Below are positions 46,401 through 58,203 of a stretch of DNA of 64,000 nt, in pieces. The stretch's first letter is position 1. Each line of letters begins with the position of its first letter. The notes beneath the pieces are model-generated. The model was not told the origin of the DNA and ran no database searches. It was given only the letters and a program-made list of their open reading frames with translations. Source of the stretch: Miscanthus floridulus. Its lineage: Eukaryota; Streptophyta; Magnoliopsida; Poales; Poaceae. Position numbers and translations under genes: made by a program. The DNA is taken from contig NC_089584.1 in assembly GCF_019320115.1 (NCBI RefSeq), forward strand, positions 105,267,111 through 105,331,110, written 5' to 3'.

Positions 46401-49400
46401 GACCCAACCAAAGCAATAGTTTGCCCAGCAGGAATCTGGAGGTTGAAGTTTTTTAGGACTGGCATATTTGGTCTTGATGGGTACACAAAACGGACAGACT
46501 CAAATTCGAGCTCTCCCCGAATTTGGTCCAAAATAAGGCCTTTTGGGTCATCAGCATTAATCTGGGGAACACGGTTGATCCGATCAAGGATTCTTGTGGT
46601 AGCAACAGATGCCTCAGTGAAATGTTTCAGCTCAGGGAGTGCCATTCCAAGGGATCTGCAACATTCAGTAAAAATCGTTAGTTAAGCTTCTATTTCTACA
46701 TGATCAAATGGAGTCATGAAGTCAGTAAAGCATAAAGAGTATACAAGAAACATACAGGCCACCCAAGACGAATGAAATCCCAGCAGCATATATCCTTCCA
46801 CCACTTACATGATGGAACATCACCAATCTGCCGCCGTACCATGCGAGAAAGGCCCAAATGGCGAAAGAAAGGCCAGTGAACCCAACAGCAAGACCTTTTG
46901 CAATGCCTTGTTTGATCCCCAGCTTGATCGTCTTGTCAAGGATTGCCGTGTACCTCTGGATGATCCTTTTCTCGGCTGTGAAGGAGTAAACGGTCTTGAT
47001 AGAGCCCAGAGCTTGCTCGACCAGGGAATTCGCCTTGGCGTACTCATGGCGTGACTGGCGGGACAGGTAGAGAAGGTACTTGCCGTAGATGAGCCCCGGG
47101 ATTATGAGAAGCAGGACCAGAGGAAAAGAAACCAGAGCCAGCCTCCAGCAGAAATAAGTGGCGAAGACTAGTCCGGAGACGAAGACCGTCGAGTGCATCA
47201 GAAATAGAGGGACCTGTTCCAGATTTTATGAAAAATCAGCCAGACATGCTGTTATTTCTCCTTGAATGATGAACCAAAACTGAACTATATTATGTGGTGT
47301 TCTGCCCTGCTCTTTTATTTTCACACATTCATTTTTTTTTCTGGAAGCTGGATAAATTATTTCAGTTTGTTTAATTTTTTTTTCAAGCAAGGAAAGACTA
47401 AAGAGTGTGGGTGTACGTCTAGATCATCAAATTAGTTTATTTCCTTGTTGAGACGGATTTGTGTTATTTTCATTGTAAAGCAACTTATTTCCTCCTAGGT
47501 TGGGTGATTTTTATTTTTATTTTTTTTTAAAATGAAACAAACTTTCCTAGCCCCAGTGATGCATCTTCAGCCTGGTGATGCATCCAGCTAACCGTCCTGG
47601 TGGTTGTTATGTCTTTCTCTGCTAAGCCTTCGTGTTGGTTCTGGGTGTTTAGGCGGCTGGTGCTGTTTGTCTTTGAAGACTTTTTGACTGATTTGGGCTG
47701 ACTGAAACCAACAAGCGAACAGGGTGAATATTTGCTTAGGATTACTCGTTACTCTCTTTGTCCTAAAATAGACGACACTGTAGCTATTGTCTAGATTCTC
47801 ATAGGTAAAGTGTCAACTATTTTAATTCGCAAAAAAAAATGTCATCGACGAGGGATTATACTTTATGGAGTACCTTACGCAATTTCATTGTGTGGTTTAA
47901 GCCGTATGTAAGCAGCACCCCGCATGTTCCTTGTTAGGGTCCTGCTCCTGCCTGCCTTCCAGGAATCCAGGTCCATGAGGACCATGACAAAATCAAATGA
48001 ATAATACTATGGATCTAGCTCCTAGCGTTTCCATCGTTTGCCACATGGTGTAGTGATGCTGCAGCTCGACGGATAAAATAAGACGGCAGCCTAGACTGTA
48101 CTAGACTCCAAGGCAGATGACGGTGCCGAGGCCAGAGGTCATTCCGATGACATGGCCAGCCATTCCGGGTTAAACTATTTGATTTGCCATTGATTCAGTG
48201 ACGCGCTATTGCTGGAGACCTGGAGTAGGTCGCTTCGTGCGGTCGTGCCCAGGCAAGTTGGTTAAATAAAAAAAAAGGAAATTCGCTGACGGTCTATAAC
48301 TATAACAGGTAAGCGAACAGGTTCTCACATGTCCTCGATAGGTTTCCATCAGCAGGCAGGTGTTGCTGGAGCCTGGAGGCTGGGTCAAGGCAGTCATTGG
48401 CAAACGGAGTGGATGGTTTGGGTATGTACTATGTAGTCACATCTCACATATGACTGAAGGGTGATAATACTGATATGGAATATGCAGCGTAGGCTCGTCA
48501 TTATTTTGGGGCCTTTTTTTTCTTCTTCTGACTGACGAGTCACGAGTGACGACTGAAGTTTCTCTTTATTGATTGATTGAATTCTCACGATGGACGAGTG
48601 AAGAAGTGAAGGAATTGGAGGGGGGGGGGGGGGGGGGGGGGGGGGTAGGCTGGGGCTGCACTGCACCGCACCTTCTCGCTGAGGACCTCCTGGATGTGGG
48701 AGGCGTCCTTGGAGATGCTGTTTATGATCTCCGAGGTGGTGGCCTCCTGCGAGTCGAAGAAGCCCACCTCCTGCCGCAGGATGGCCTGCAGGTACAGGTA
48801 CCGGATCCGCAGCACCTGCCGCTCGCTCGTCCGGCTCCAGCAGTACCCTTCTGCAACCAGGAAACAGATGCGTGAGATGTAGAACCAGCCACTTACTTAG
48901 GCTCTCGTTTGGAAAAAAAAATGTAAGAAGAACTTGCAGAAAGTTGCATAGGTAGGAAACAATTTAATTCTATAAGGTTCTGACAAGAAAAATACCACCA
49001 CCTTCCAGTATGGACATAAGTTCATTATTAGTTCTAAACAAATCTGTAGCCCTAAAAAGATGTCTTCTTTTCGCTCTCATCATACACATGGGGCAACCGA
49101 GTAGGGTAACATAGATTAAGATATAGAAAGGGAATTGTCCAGAGATGATGTATTGATGTCTCTTTTTGAACGCAAAATTGCCATTAAAAATGGTAAGTAC
49201 AAAACATTTTGTTAGTTCCCGTTAAAACAAGGGGGAAAGTTCTTCACTGCAAGCAAGCAGGTTCTGAGAAACAGCATGTGTACGGTGAATGATGTGCATG
49301 AATAATAGGCTAGGTGTGGCGAACTGAAGTTACCCATGAACGCCACCGCCAGGACCACGAACGCCAGGTAGACGAAATTCAGGCACGACTGCATCATCAC

Positions 49401-49803
49401 GGGAAAAGGAGCAAACAAAAAAAAAAGTGAACAAATAATAAAGTTACTGAAAAATGAACACAGATGATGTTGAGCACGGTTCGGAGTCGTTGACGACACT
49501 TGTCGCCGGTACAGGTACGGTAATGCACGGCGCACGACGAACCTTCTCCACCTCGTGCATGAACTGCGCGCTCTTGGCGCCGCCGCCGCCGCCGCTCGCC
49601 TGGGCGCCCCCGTACCCGAGCGCGTTCATCACGTCGCTGGCGAAGATGAGCAGCAGGTTGGTGGAGCACCCGTCGCCGATGGCCCCCAGCGTGCCCAGGG
49701 CCATGAGCAGGACGTCCACCCGGTCCGCGAACCGGAACATGCCGCGGATGCTCATCGGCCGCTCGCCGGCGGCGCCGGCGCCCGCTGGGGCAGGGCCACT
49801 CAT
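43460..49803 (-). CDS. ABCB/MDR (P-glycoprotein-like) full-size ABC transporter with a frameshift in exon 5
   Basis: Nine minus-strand exons: 49803-49543, 49388-49334, 48850-48672, 47213-46756, 46655-46114, 46037-45858, 45726-44449, 44327-43921, 43811-43460. Without one extra base at about 46201 they join to 1236 codons, the usual length. The layout is TMD-NBD-TMD-NBD. NBD1 has Walker [10 protein letters not shown] (near 46400), VSQDHALFG, signature [10 protein letters not shown] and Walker [13 protein letters not shown] (exon 6). NBD2 has GRSGCGKST (near 44180), [30 protein letters not shown] and VVAHRL (exon 9). It belongs to the plasma-membrane ABCB exporter family; the substrate cannot be read from the sequence. 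The extra base after GKPD puts a stop at 46187, cutting the protein within NBD1. All other splice phases agree, so this is either a recent null mutation or a sequence error. Confidence 0.92.
46201..46201 (-). other. One-base insertion (frameshift) in ABC transporter exon 5
   Basis: Minus-strand CCAGAC-T-GCAACCATGGATG: family alignment wants Asp followed by Ala-Thr-Met-Asp-Glu. The single T adds one base, so exon 5 is 542 rather than 541 bases and the frame ends at 46187. The reading resumes perfectly (TMDEVYAAA) in the shifted frame to the exon border. Confidence 0.85.
47749..47873. mobile_element. Stowaway-like MITE in ABC transporter intron 3
   Basis: TACTCTCTTTGTCCTAAAATAG at the left and ACTTTATGGAGTA at the right fit diverged Stowaway ends (CTCCCTCCGTCCCAAAATA type) with TA flanks. 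No coding capacity. Just upstream (about 47690-47730) a GGGCTGACTGAAACC..GCGAACAGGG phrase suggests half of another MITE. Confidence 0.55.
48620..48645. repeat. Homopolymer of 26 G (poly-C in the transcript) in intron 3
   Basis: A pure run of 26 G on the plus strand. In the ABC transporter transcript it is a C-run starting about 26 nt inside intron 3, just after the 5' splice site at 48671/48670. Confidence 0.95.
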
Positions 49804-49943
49804 CTTCTTCTTCTCCTCCTCCTCGCCCCTCTATTGCAAGCTGGAGCCTGATGACAAGGAGATGGCCGCCGGAGCAAAGCAGTGCTTGTGGGCGAGCTAC
49901 CGATCCCACCTCGATCGTTTTGTTGTGTGCTTTGGCACCAGGG

Positions 49944-49953
49944 CTTTATATAG
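49944..49953 (-). promoter_or_regulatory. TATA box of the ABC transporter gene
   Basis: Minus-strand CTATATAAAG lies about 145 bases upstream of the ATG at 49803, with C-rich sequence following. The spacing allows a start of transcription near 49915. No other core element was confirmed. Confidence 0.7.
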
Positions 49954-49979
49954 CTGAGCCCTGAGCTGAGTGTGCACCA

Positions 49980-50369
49980 ACTCGCGCGTGTGTTTCAGTA
50001 ATTTCCTCCCTTTTATTATTTGGGGGTTGCATGATGAGAGGGGCATGCACACATCACATTGCAACAGAGTAGTGATTTGGAATTCAGCATGTGTGGTGTG
50101 GAGGACAAAGGTGGCTGCAACTTACATGCCCTGGCCCATTGGCTCTTCCTTATTAGTTATTATCTTTGCTTTCGTATAATAATAAATCAATAAGCTGTAG
50201 ATGCTATTGGATCTTTGGTGATGTGGTGGTTGTCTGTCAGTTTAATATTACAAGTGTTTTTCCTTTTCCTTTTGATTTACAGTGCTGGGCTACGCTTTTA
50301 AATGCCCTATCTGGAATCATGCAATAGCCTTTTTCAGGCCAATTGGACCTATATATATAAATATAATGG
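49980..50369. other. Intergenic stretch, upstream region of the ABC transporter
   Basis: No gene seen. AT-rich; contains CACGCGTG-like context near 49980 and no clear repeat. It may hold promoter elements that I cannot define. Confidence 0.35.
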
Positions 50370-50877
50370 TACTTCCTTCGGTCGCAAGGTTTTTTCCAAG
50401 TCAAACTTTGTTAATTTTGCCCATCAATAGATTTTGAAAACATGACTGATCTCACTAGATTTATTCCGGGACCCGTTCGCTTGGAGGAATTCTGCAGGAA
50501 TCTGGATGAATCTGGAGGAATTTGTAAGAGGAAAACACTGTTTCGGATGAAAAAAGAAGTGAGTCAAGCCGGGTTTAAGGGCATGCGAACGGGGTCATTA
50601 TGAGAATGACTTCATAATATATACTTAGTGTTTTTATTTACATGTCGTATTAGGTTTGTACTAAGTCAAAAGTTTGTATCTTTAATCATTGATTTGAAAA
50701 AAAATAGATTCATGACATAAGATTTATGTTTTTAGATTCACTATAGAAAAATACTTTCATAATATATAATTCATAGGTTCTAAAAAAATAAGGATTTTTT
50801 GAAATGGATGGTTAAAAATAATAATGTGTGATTTAGGACAAATCTTATGTGACATGTAAAAAAGAACCGAGAGAGTA
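50370..50877. mobile_element. Stowaway-like MITE carrying a nested MITE
   Basis: Left end TACTTCCTTCGGTCGCAAGG and right end AAGAACCGAGAGAGTA are inverted repeats (CTTCCTTCGGTC versus CTCTCTCGGTTC) with TA flanks, as in Stowaway elements. The interior repeats TTCATAATATATA on both sides. A different MITE (50470-50596) sits inside it. Confidence 0.68.
50470..50596. mobile_element. Small MITE, family A copy 2, nested
   Basis: Starts GACCCGTTCGCTTGGAGGAA and ends GCATGCGAACGGGGTC, inverted ends. The interior matches the copy at 30842-30966. It interrupts the Stowaway-like element, so it is the younger of the two. Confidence 0.68.
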
Positions 50878-51658
50878 ACTTTTGTTTCTATAAACATTGC
50901 TTATCAAAGTTAAAAATCATGACTTGGCATAAATCTAGATGGACTGATATTTATGATTTAAAGTATATGCATGGTTTTGGTCTGTGATGTGTAAATTAAA
51001 GCAGCAAAAGCAGGGCTGCATCTTTCTGTTGCTTACCCAAGTGAAAATGCTTTTAAGTTTGAGTGGTCAAGTAAACAAGACAATTAAAGGCGGGTATCCT
51101 TTCAATCCTACCTACGTTTGTTAACGCTACGCACGTATAGTTACCGTGCCAGATTTAAACTGCTGCCAGTTAGGAGCTTGTGTCCATCATCACCAATTCA
51201 TCTGTCATGTAGTGTATTTTGGAAAGAGAGGCGTACGTGCACGCATTTTATTTCCATGACAATTCATATGTCATGTAGCATATAGAGTACACGACAATTT
51301 TCTTTCCAGCACAAAAAAGGAGCCTACAAATACCAACGGTAACTTGAGTACATAATAAGATCATACATTAACATTATCAGTCAAGCCGAGCAATTCAATT
51401 GATCAGATTCCTTGTGGTGAAATCTATATTTATCTGGGTAAGAGTTCTTGAGGCACATATGATAAAAAAAGGTTAATTGAATTTATGCCATTGTAAATGT
51501 CATGATTTGGAGAAATACCACTATTATTCGTCTATTTAAAACCATGCAACTATATTTCTTCGTCTACCAAAGATCTGCCATGCTATACGTTTTGGATGCA
51601 GTTTGACTCATTCTTGGGCTACTGTATTTTTGTATGGACGAAAATACCCTTATTAGTC
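50878..51658. other. Intergenic stretch without a gene
   Basis: AT-rich, with a repeated TTCATATGTCATGTAGxxTAT phrase (near 51200 and 51270). No coding region or clear transposon was seen. Confidence 0.4.
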
Positions 51659-53080
51659 TGAAAGGTCCTAATATGGCTAGAGAGGGGCGAATAGCCTATT
51701 TAAAATCTACAAATCAACTAGAGCAATTTGATTAGTATAACAAATAGCGAAATGCAAACTTGCTCTGGCTGTACAAGGGTTGCAAGCCACCTATCCAATA
51801 ATTCTAGTTGTTATGATCACTAGGCACACAATCCACTAGGTCACTACTCACTAAGAGCTCTCACAATTGCTACACTAAAGAGTTCCACTAGATGAACTTA
51901 ATCCACAAAGCAAGCTCTCAATTCTAGCTACACTAAAGAGCTTGATACAGCTAGTTTACGGGAATGTAAATGAGTAAGTGAGATGATTATACCACCACGT
52001 AAAGGAGTGAACCAATCACAAGATGAATACTTTATCAATCACCGGGAGAATACCAAAGGGCAAGAGACAACCAATTTTCTCCCGAGGTTCACGTGCTTGC
52101 CAACACGCTACGTCCCCGTTTGTGTCGACCAACACTTGGTGGTTCGGCGGCTAAGAGGTGTTGCACGAACCTCGTCCACACAATTGGACACCGCAAGAAC
52201 CTACCCACAAGTGATAACTCAATGACATGAGCAATCCACTAGAGTTACCTTTCGGTGCTCCGCCGGGGATGGTACAAATCCCCTCATAATCACCGAAGAT
52301 GGCCACGAACAATCACCAACTCGTGACAATCCTCCTCCGCTGCTCCAAGCCGTCTAGGTGGTGGCAACCACTAAGAGCAACAAGCGAATCCCGCAGCAAA
52401 AACACGAACACTAAGTGCCTCTAGATGCAATCACTCAAGCAATGCACTTGGATTCTCTCCCAATCTCACAAAGATGATGAATCAATGATGGAGATGAGTG
52501 GGAGGACTTTGGCTAAGGTCACAAGGTTGCTATGTCAATGCAAATGGCCAAGAGCCTAAGCTTGAGCCGGCCATGGGGCTTAAATAGAAGCCCCCACGAA
52601 ATAGAGCCGTTGGGCTACTCACTACACTGAACACGGGGCGACCGGACGCTCTGGTCATATCGACCGGACGTAGGACCCCAGCGTCCGGTCGTGCGATGCA
52701 CGCCACATGTCCTTTCTCTTTAAATACTGAGTGCCCGATCCCAACGGTTAAGTGATGACCGGACGCGCTGCTGCGAAGTGACCGGACGTTGGACCTCAGC
52801 GTCCGGTTGTTTCCAGTAAGCATCCAGAAGCGAGAAATCATGACCGGACGCGTCCAGTCATGCTCGGCCGGACACACCCAGCGCCCGGTCACTCAATGTC
52901 ATCATACTTTGGACTGACCGGACTCAGGCCCTGAGCGTCCGGTCAGTTTTCGTGCCAGCGTCCGGTCATGAGACCGAAACAGTGCGCCCTCTGCTGCCAC
53001 TGACCAGACACGCCGGTCCAACCGAGACCAGCGTCCGGTCACTTACAGTGACCTCCATCTTTTCTATATAGAGCGCCGGT
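51659..53080 (+). mobile_element. Part of a copia-type (SIRE/Maximus-like) LTR, cut at 53080
   Basis: It starts TGAAAGGTCCTAATATGGCT followed by AGAGGGGCGAATAGCC, a start I recognise from large grass copia LTRs. The interior has AC-rich sequence, a short open frame (51983-52225) and a GC-rich end with many GACCGGACG and CGTCCGGTC motifs. It is interrupted by the gypsy element at 53081; no continuation lies inside the window. Assignment to SIRE/Maximus is from memory of the start sequence and is tentative. Confidence 0.5.
52635..53045. repeat. Cluster of GACCGGACG / CGTCCGGTC motifs
   Basis: Forward forms (ACCGGAC or one change) lie near 52640, 52662, 52758, 52780, 52842, 52867, 52916 and 53002. 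Reverse forms (GCGTCCGGT or one change) lie near 52681, 52800, 52882, 52935, 52958 and 53032. They often pair as forward...reverse with CCCAGC or CTCAGC before the reverse form. Confidence 0.85.
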
Positions 53081-56000
53081 TGTAACACCCCTGGTGTTAC
53101 GAGCTTGTTTAGCACCACGATTTAGGCCTAAGTAAAATTTTCAGAACGAGTTTCTCGGATTTTAAAATTTTAAATATTGAGCTTATGTTTAAAATGCCAT
53201 TTTTAGCAAACTATATTGAGCAATGTAATTAAATAGCACTTAAATATTTTGTCTCTATGGGTTAGTGCGAAGTATGAACTTTTACGTGAAATAATTATTG
53301 GTGGAAGTTAATCGGGTTAAAACCTTATAACAAAATAGAAATAAAAACAAGAGTGCCGCTGGCTACTCATCCCACCTGCCTCATCGGTACGACGGTGGTG
53401 TTTTCCCCTGCTCTGAATCAGTCGCCTGATTTATTTGCATCGCGCCATGTTGCCCCTGCCCTTACTATTATTATTTCAGCATCAGCAGCATGACAAGCCG
53501 CGACTACTGGCGACTGATGTGTCATCCGCCGTACAAAGCGCAATGACTCTACATGCAGCGCTTACCACCCACCAGGTTTCCGGCACGTGTGCCATCACTG
53601 TCGCTAGACCGTGGTCTGCTTTTGTTGTCCCGTCGCGCTATTGTCCTGGTCACAGCGTCGTGGCCTGTCTTCGCGTCCAGCTAAGTTGAGTAATCTCATC
53701 GCGGTACTACGTGACCAATGATGGCCGAGCCATGTAAATGTTGTCGCCCAGCTAGTCCAGCTCACTCGCTCGCGTCGTGTCCTGGTCCTACACCGCTGCA
53801 ACGTTGTCTGCCCCTACCTGCCTCTGTCTTGTCTCTATCCTCGTCCGTCCTTTTGCCTCTGAGGCCTTGACTCACGCTATCTTTCTCCCGTGCGTCCTTT
53901 TCTCTGCAAATGCCTTAATGAAAGTTGGCCGAACTTGCTGCAGCGCCGTCCTTCCTGTCCCCGCTGCTCGCCCAACTCCCTGCTCCATTGCGTTGTCTTC
54001 ATTGCCTCCGTCCATTTCCCAATCTCGGCATCCTTCCTAGACCAAAGTCACGGCGCCACCGCGACTGTGTGCACTGATGCCTCAGCTTCGTTTCCTTCCT
54101 CGCTCTCTTCCGCACGCAGCGCCGCCTGCCGCTGGCGCCGGTGATGCGCCCGGCCACTGCCGCAACCCCCATGGCCGCACTAGACGCCAGCCCTGCCTCT
54201 CCCAGGCGCCAACGCCTCCGCATGCGTGGCCCCTGCTCTGCTTGCCTCGGTCGCCGGCGCGCGCCATGCCCACTGCCCTCTCTCACCCGCAGCAGCCCTG
54301 TGCCCCACCATCGGCACTGCCTCCCGGCGCCGTTCGTCTCCGCTGCTGCACTCCACAGCATGGTACTATGTGAGCCTGAGCCCACCACCACCACGCAGCC
54401 CCACGCCTCCTCCGCACGCTGCTGTTCCACAGCGACTCGCCACCGACGCCCTGTCTCCCGCGAGCGTGAGTCATGGCTACGCAGCTCCCGATGTCGCCCG
54501 CGCTGGACCGAGCCTCCAGTGCCACCTCACGCACGTTGCCGTAGCCCCACGTGCCGTCATACCGACCTTGCCTAGCCAGCGCTGCTGCTGCCTACGTGCC
54601 CGCCTCTGCGGCTCTCATGGGCAGGCTGCCTAGGGATGGCTCGGGCCTTGCCGTGGCCAGGCGTGGTCGCGCAGACTCCCCGTGCAGCTCGCCGACGTGT
54701 GGACCACCGCCGTCGTGCCTTCCCGGCCCCACCGCGCTGTTGTCGCCACCGCCGGTCAGCGTCTCGGGGTGGTGCTCTGCTTTTGTGGATGACATGAAGG
54801 GTAAGAGTCCAAGCAAAAGAATTATACAGGGTTGTTTTTGCGAAATACATGACTCATTTAAACAATACTATGGACCTAAGGTTGAATAAGGAGAACCGTA
54901 GGGGTTGTTTCGCAAATGTGCCATCTGGGCCATTCACAGCTATGTGGGCTACGGGCTGCACCACCCTGGGCCTCTGGCCGGCATGCTCCCTGCGCTGGGC
55001 CGGCCTTCTCGTCTCTGCGCCGAGCCGCTTGCGCCACGCGCCGCGCCCTGCCTGGCCCGACCAGCTCCCTAGTTGGGCCGCGCCGCGTTACTGGGGCCGT
55101 GAGTCCACTGGGCCACGTCTGGTTGCAGGCCGCACGCACGGCCGCTAGGCCAGTTAGTGCCGCCGGCCCTCTGCCATTTTTATGGTATTTTCTAATTGAA
55201 TGTTGAATCAGATTTGTAAAATCAACATAAAATTGTGTAGGTGTCCAAAAATAGTGAAACCAGTTTTGATGAGTTCCTAAAATCATGATCTACCTATTAG
55301 TATATTTTGTTCACATAGTTTGATAATATTCGTAGATGCTATATAATTAATTTAAGGTACTTAATATTATAAAATATAAACTTGTAGAAGTTTCCATGAT
55401 AAATTGATAATATTATTGAATCTAAAATTTGTACAGAAGGCTCCTAGCAATATTAGGTACTCACTATAATTTTTGTAGCTCCAGAATAATTAGTTTGCTA
55501 AATAGATAATGATGTCTTATTACGAATAATGATTAAATCGATAGAATGAAATAAAGAAACACATTGGTTTATATAACTAAAATTATTGTTGGGAAATAAC
55601 GCCTTATCCGACAACGTGTATATGTAGCCTAAGTACGGTCATCGTTAGAACTAGCCCGTTAACTCGAGAGGCGTACATCGTATTTTATGAGTCACGATTG
55701 CAGTTGATTAATTATATCTTTGAATTGCATCGCATGCATATCATATAGGTACGATGATGGATCAACGGATCGATCAAAGGATGATTGGGAATCCGAAGAT
55801 GGTGTAATGGTATTCTCTCTAGGAGATGATGCAATGGGCTTTCTATTCAGATGATGTGGATGATCTGAAAATGCTGATACTAACTTTTTATTATCTCTTA
55901 CCCAGGTAAGCCCCGGTGCATAACCCCTACTTTCTGCAATTTAAATTATATTTGTGCATTAAGTTTTAAGGAGTTGATTGAAATCCACTTGCATATACCT

Positions 56001-57430
56001 ATCTTTATCCTATGAGTCTTACTAGTATGATAGGATCATGTAGATTGCTACGCTATAGGACTCCGGTAGAAGTCGAGTGATTGCCTGTCACTCGCGAAAG
56101 ATAGGAAATATATTATTGTATTATTATCACTTGGAAAATATAAATGGTGGAAAGGTAAACTGGTGACTGGGCTGGGATATGGTTTGGGTATTGGTGGGTG
56201 TAAGAGGTTGTGTCGCCGTGGACGCGGGGCATGGCTTGGTTACACTACTTTCCCTGTCTGGTTAGTTAAGGACCAATCGTTGCATAAGCCATCGAGGCAA
56301 GTCACAAACTTATTATCCCGAGCACATATTTGGGTATGGGCGCTTGGAAGACTTGTTGCTCTCTTGTCGTGGATCCGGCTCTTTTCGGACTGACTATTAG
56401 GGTTTTATTTTGGTGGAGGAGATCCTTGCGCCGCATTGAGTCTGGGACTCTGGGGCACGGGCTTGGAGTCCCAGTTTGGACAGGGACCCGGACACCCAGG
56501 ACAAGAGAGTGATGGGTTGGTCCTACTTGTGCCTTGGGTACAAGCGGGGCATGTGTTTTCGGGGTACCCAGTTGGGGGCATTGATTCGTGAATCGCCGGG
56601 CGATCCGGTATGGCTTGTTTCATGTCTAGCACCATAGTAAGAACTGAAAGATGAAAGATAGAATGGAAAAGGAACACTGATTGCTTACCACCTGCTTGAA
56701 AGTAGCATAGGTGCTTACATAGAATGGTTAGTTAATGAACCAATGCGGCTATTAATGAAAATCGAATATAAGGACGCACTTATAGTAATGCTCCTGCACA
56801 TGCAATAAACTCACAAGCCAGATAGCCTTGCATATCCTTAGAGTCTTTTCTTTTCCCCTGTCGGGTAAGTCTTGTTGAGTATAATTGAGTACTCAGGGTT
56901 TTATTCCCCCTGTTGCAGCTGACAGGTGGAGGCTTGAGCTGACCTTTGTGTGTGGATTCCTCCTGGTGGGCTCAGCGAGGATTTCTTTATGCTGCGATCG
57001 TAGTTGTTATTTATAACTCTCACCAAATACTTTTATAAATGAAAGTTCCATAATCTATTGTCGTAGTTTATTTATCAATACTTCATCATGTCATGATTAG
57101 ATATTTATTTTCGCTGTAATTCTGATCACATGTTTATATTCCGTTGTTTAATTAAATTGTTTATAACTCTGATAATATGATTGCATTCCACTGTTATATT
57201 AATAAATATTATACTCTGATGTTGTATTAAAAGTGATGTAAGGAATGGTTTAGAATGATGTAAGCTTTATTCTCTCATTTGTGATCCGGCTGGCAAAAAT
57301 GTGGATTTTTGGGTTCTCCCCTGGGGTGTGCCCGACAGAATCGAGTAATTTAGTGTTCTCCCTTAAGTGCTTAGTGTCTAATGGAAGATAAGCACTCCTA
57401 TGAGGCATTAGATTAGGTGGTTCTGCCACA
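53081..57430 (+). repeat. 5' LTR of the right element, 4350 bp
   Basis: It is matched by 60870-64000 over its first 3.1 kb. It starts with a perfect inverted repeat GTAACACCCCTGGTGTTAC. 53440-55170 is strongly GC-rich and C-rich with many open frames in several frames, none of which resembles a protein. The rest is AT-rich. A block of about 85 bp present in the other LTR (about 62707-62793) is missing near 54920. Confidence 0.9.
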
Positions 57431-57432
57431 GG

Positions 57433-57445
57433 TGGTATCAGAGAG
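57433..57445 (+). other. Primer-binding site of the right element
   Basis: TGGTATCAGAG two bases after the LTR matches the consensus complementary to the 3' end of plant initiator Met tRNA. Confidence 0.85.
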
Positions 57446-58203
57446 CAAATAAGGAAATAAAGCTTCGAAAACCTTTTCTAAACTAAAATTTGACAATTTA
57501 TTTTTACAAAAAGTTAGGACGTTTGTATGCGAAGTTATATAAGTAGCCCTATTACTATGGTTATGTATCCAGGATAGATGTCACTCTGTTGACTTAGGTA
57601 GACTTAATCAATTTGTCTACAGGTACATTGACTCGAGCATAGTCCGATAGTATCGACTAGTTATAGGGAGAGAACAATGTGTCAAAAATCTGAGAACGGT
57701 TGCCCTATATGTTGGCAACAGTGGAAGGATATATAGGACGTGCATTCATACATATCCTATTTGTGCATTGTAGTGTCGTATTGCTTGTAGATACGCCATC
57801 CATAGGTGTCACGTGTGTCGTATTGAGCATGACTAACTTGTTCCTGTTTCAGAGTTAGGTCTGCACTATGGCTTTGTGCTTCGCGTTCACCGTGGTTCAT
57901 GCCTGTCGTGACCTACGTCTTCCCCGTACCCCTTTTCTACGCTCTTGTTAGACCCTTGCCCTGCAGTCGTACTAGTCAGTAATGGCCTCGGATGTCGCTC
58001 GCCTCGAACGCGTGGAATTTGGTCGATTCGTCGTAGTGATCTCACGCGGGAACCCTAGTAGACCGCACTAGGACCACTGAATGCTCCGCCTTTATAAGTA
58101 GAGCCTGACTTAGTCATTGGCACCACCACTCGGCGCACTTTAGCTTGCTTAGCTTTTTCTTGAGCCAGCTTTTCACTCAGCCTCCTTGCAACCACTGCCA
58201 GAG
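57446..58203. other. Leader region of the right element
   Basis: No coding region is seen. As in other gypsy elements it is an untranslated leader between primer site and ORF and may hold the packaging signal. Confidence 0.5.

Noticed and set aside
49397..49909. Minus-strand frame of 170 codons overlapping the ABC transporter start
   Set aside because: It begins with GTG, is rich in Arg/Gly from a shifted GC-rich exon, and runs into intron 1; the frame from ATG 49803 carries the transporter N-terminus.
54077..54633. Multiple overlapping plus and minus frames in the right element LTR (also 61566-62677)
   Set aside because: Open in several frames at once because of C-rich composition; Pro/Ala/Ser-rich with no domain; indels between the two LTRs shift them.
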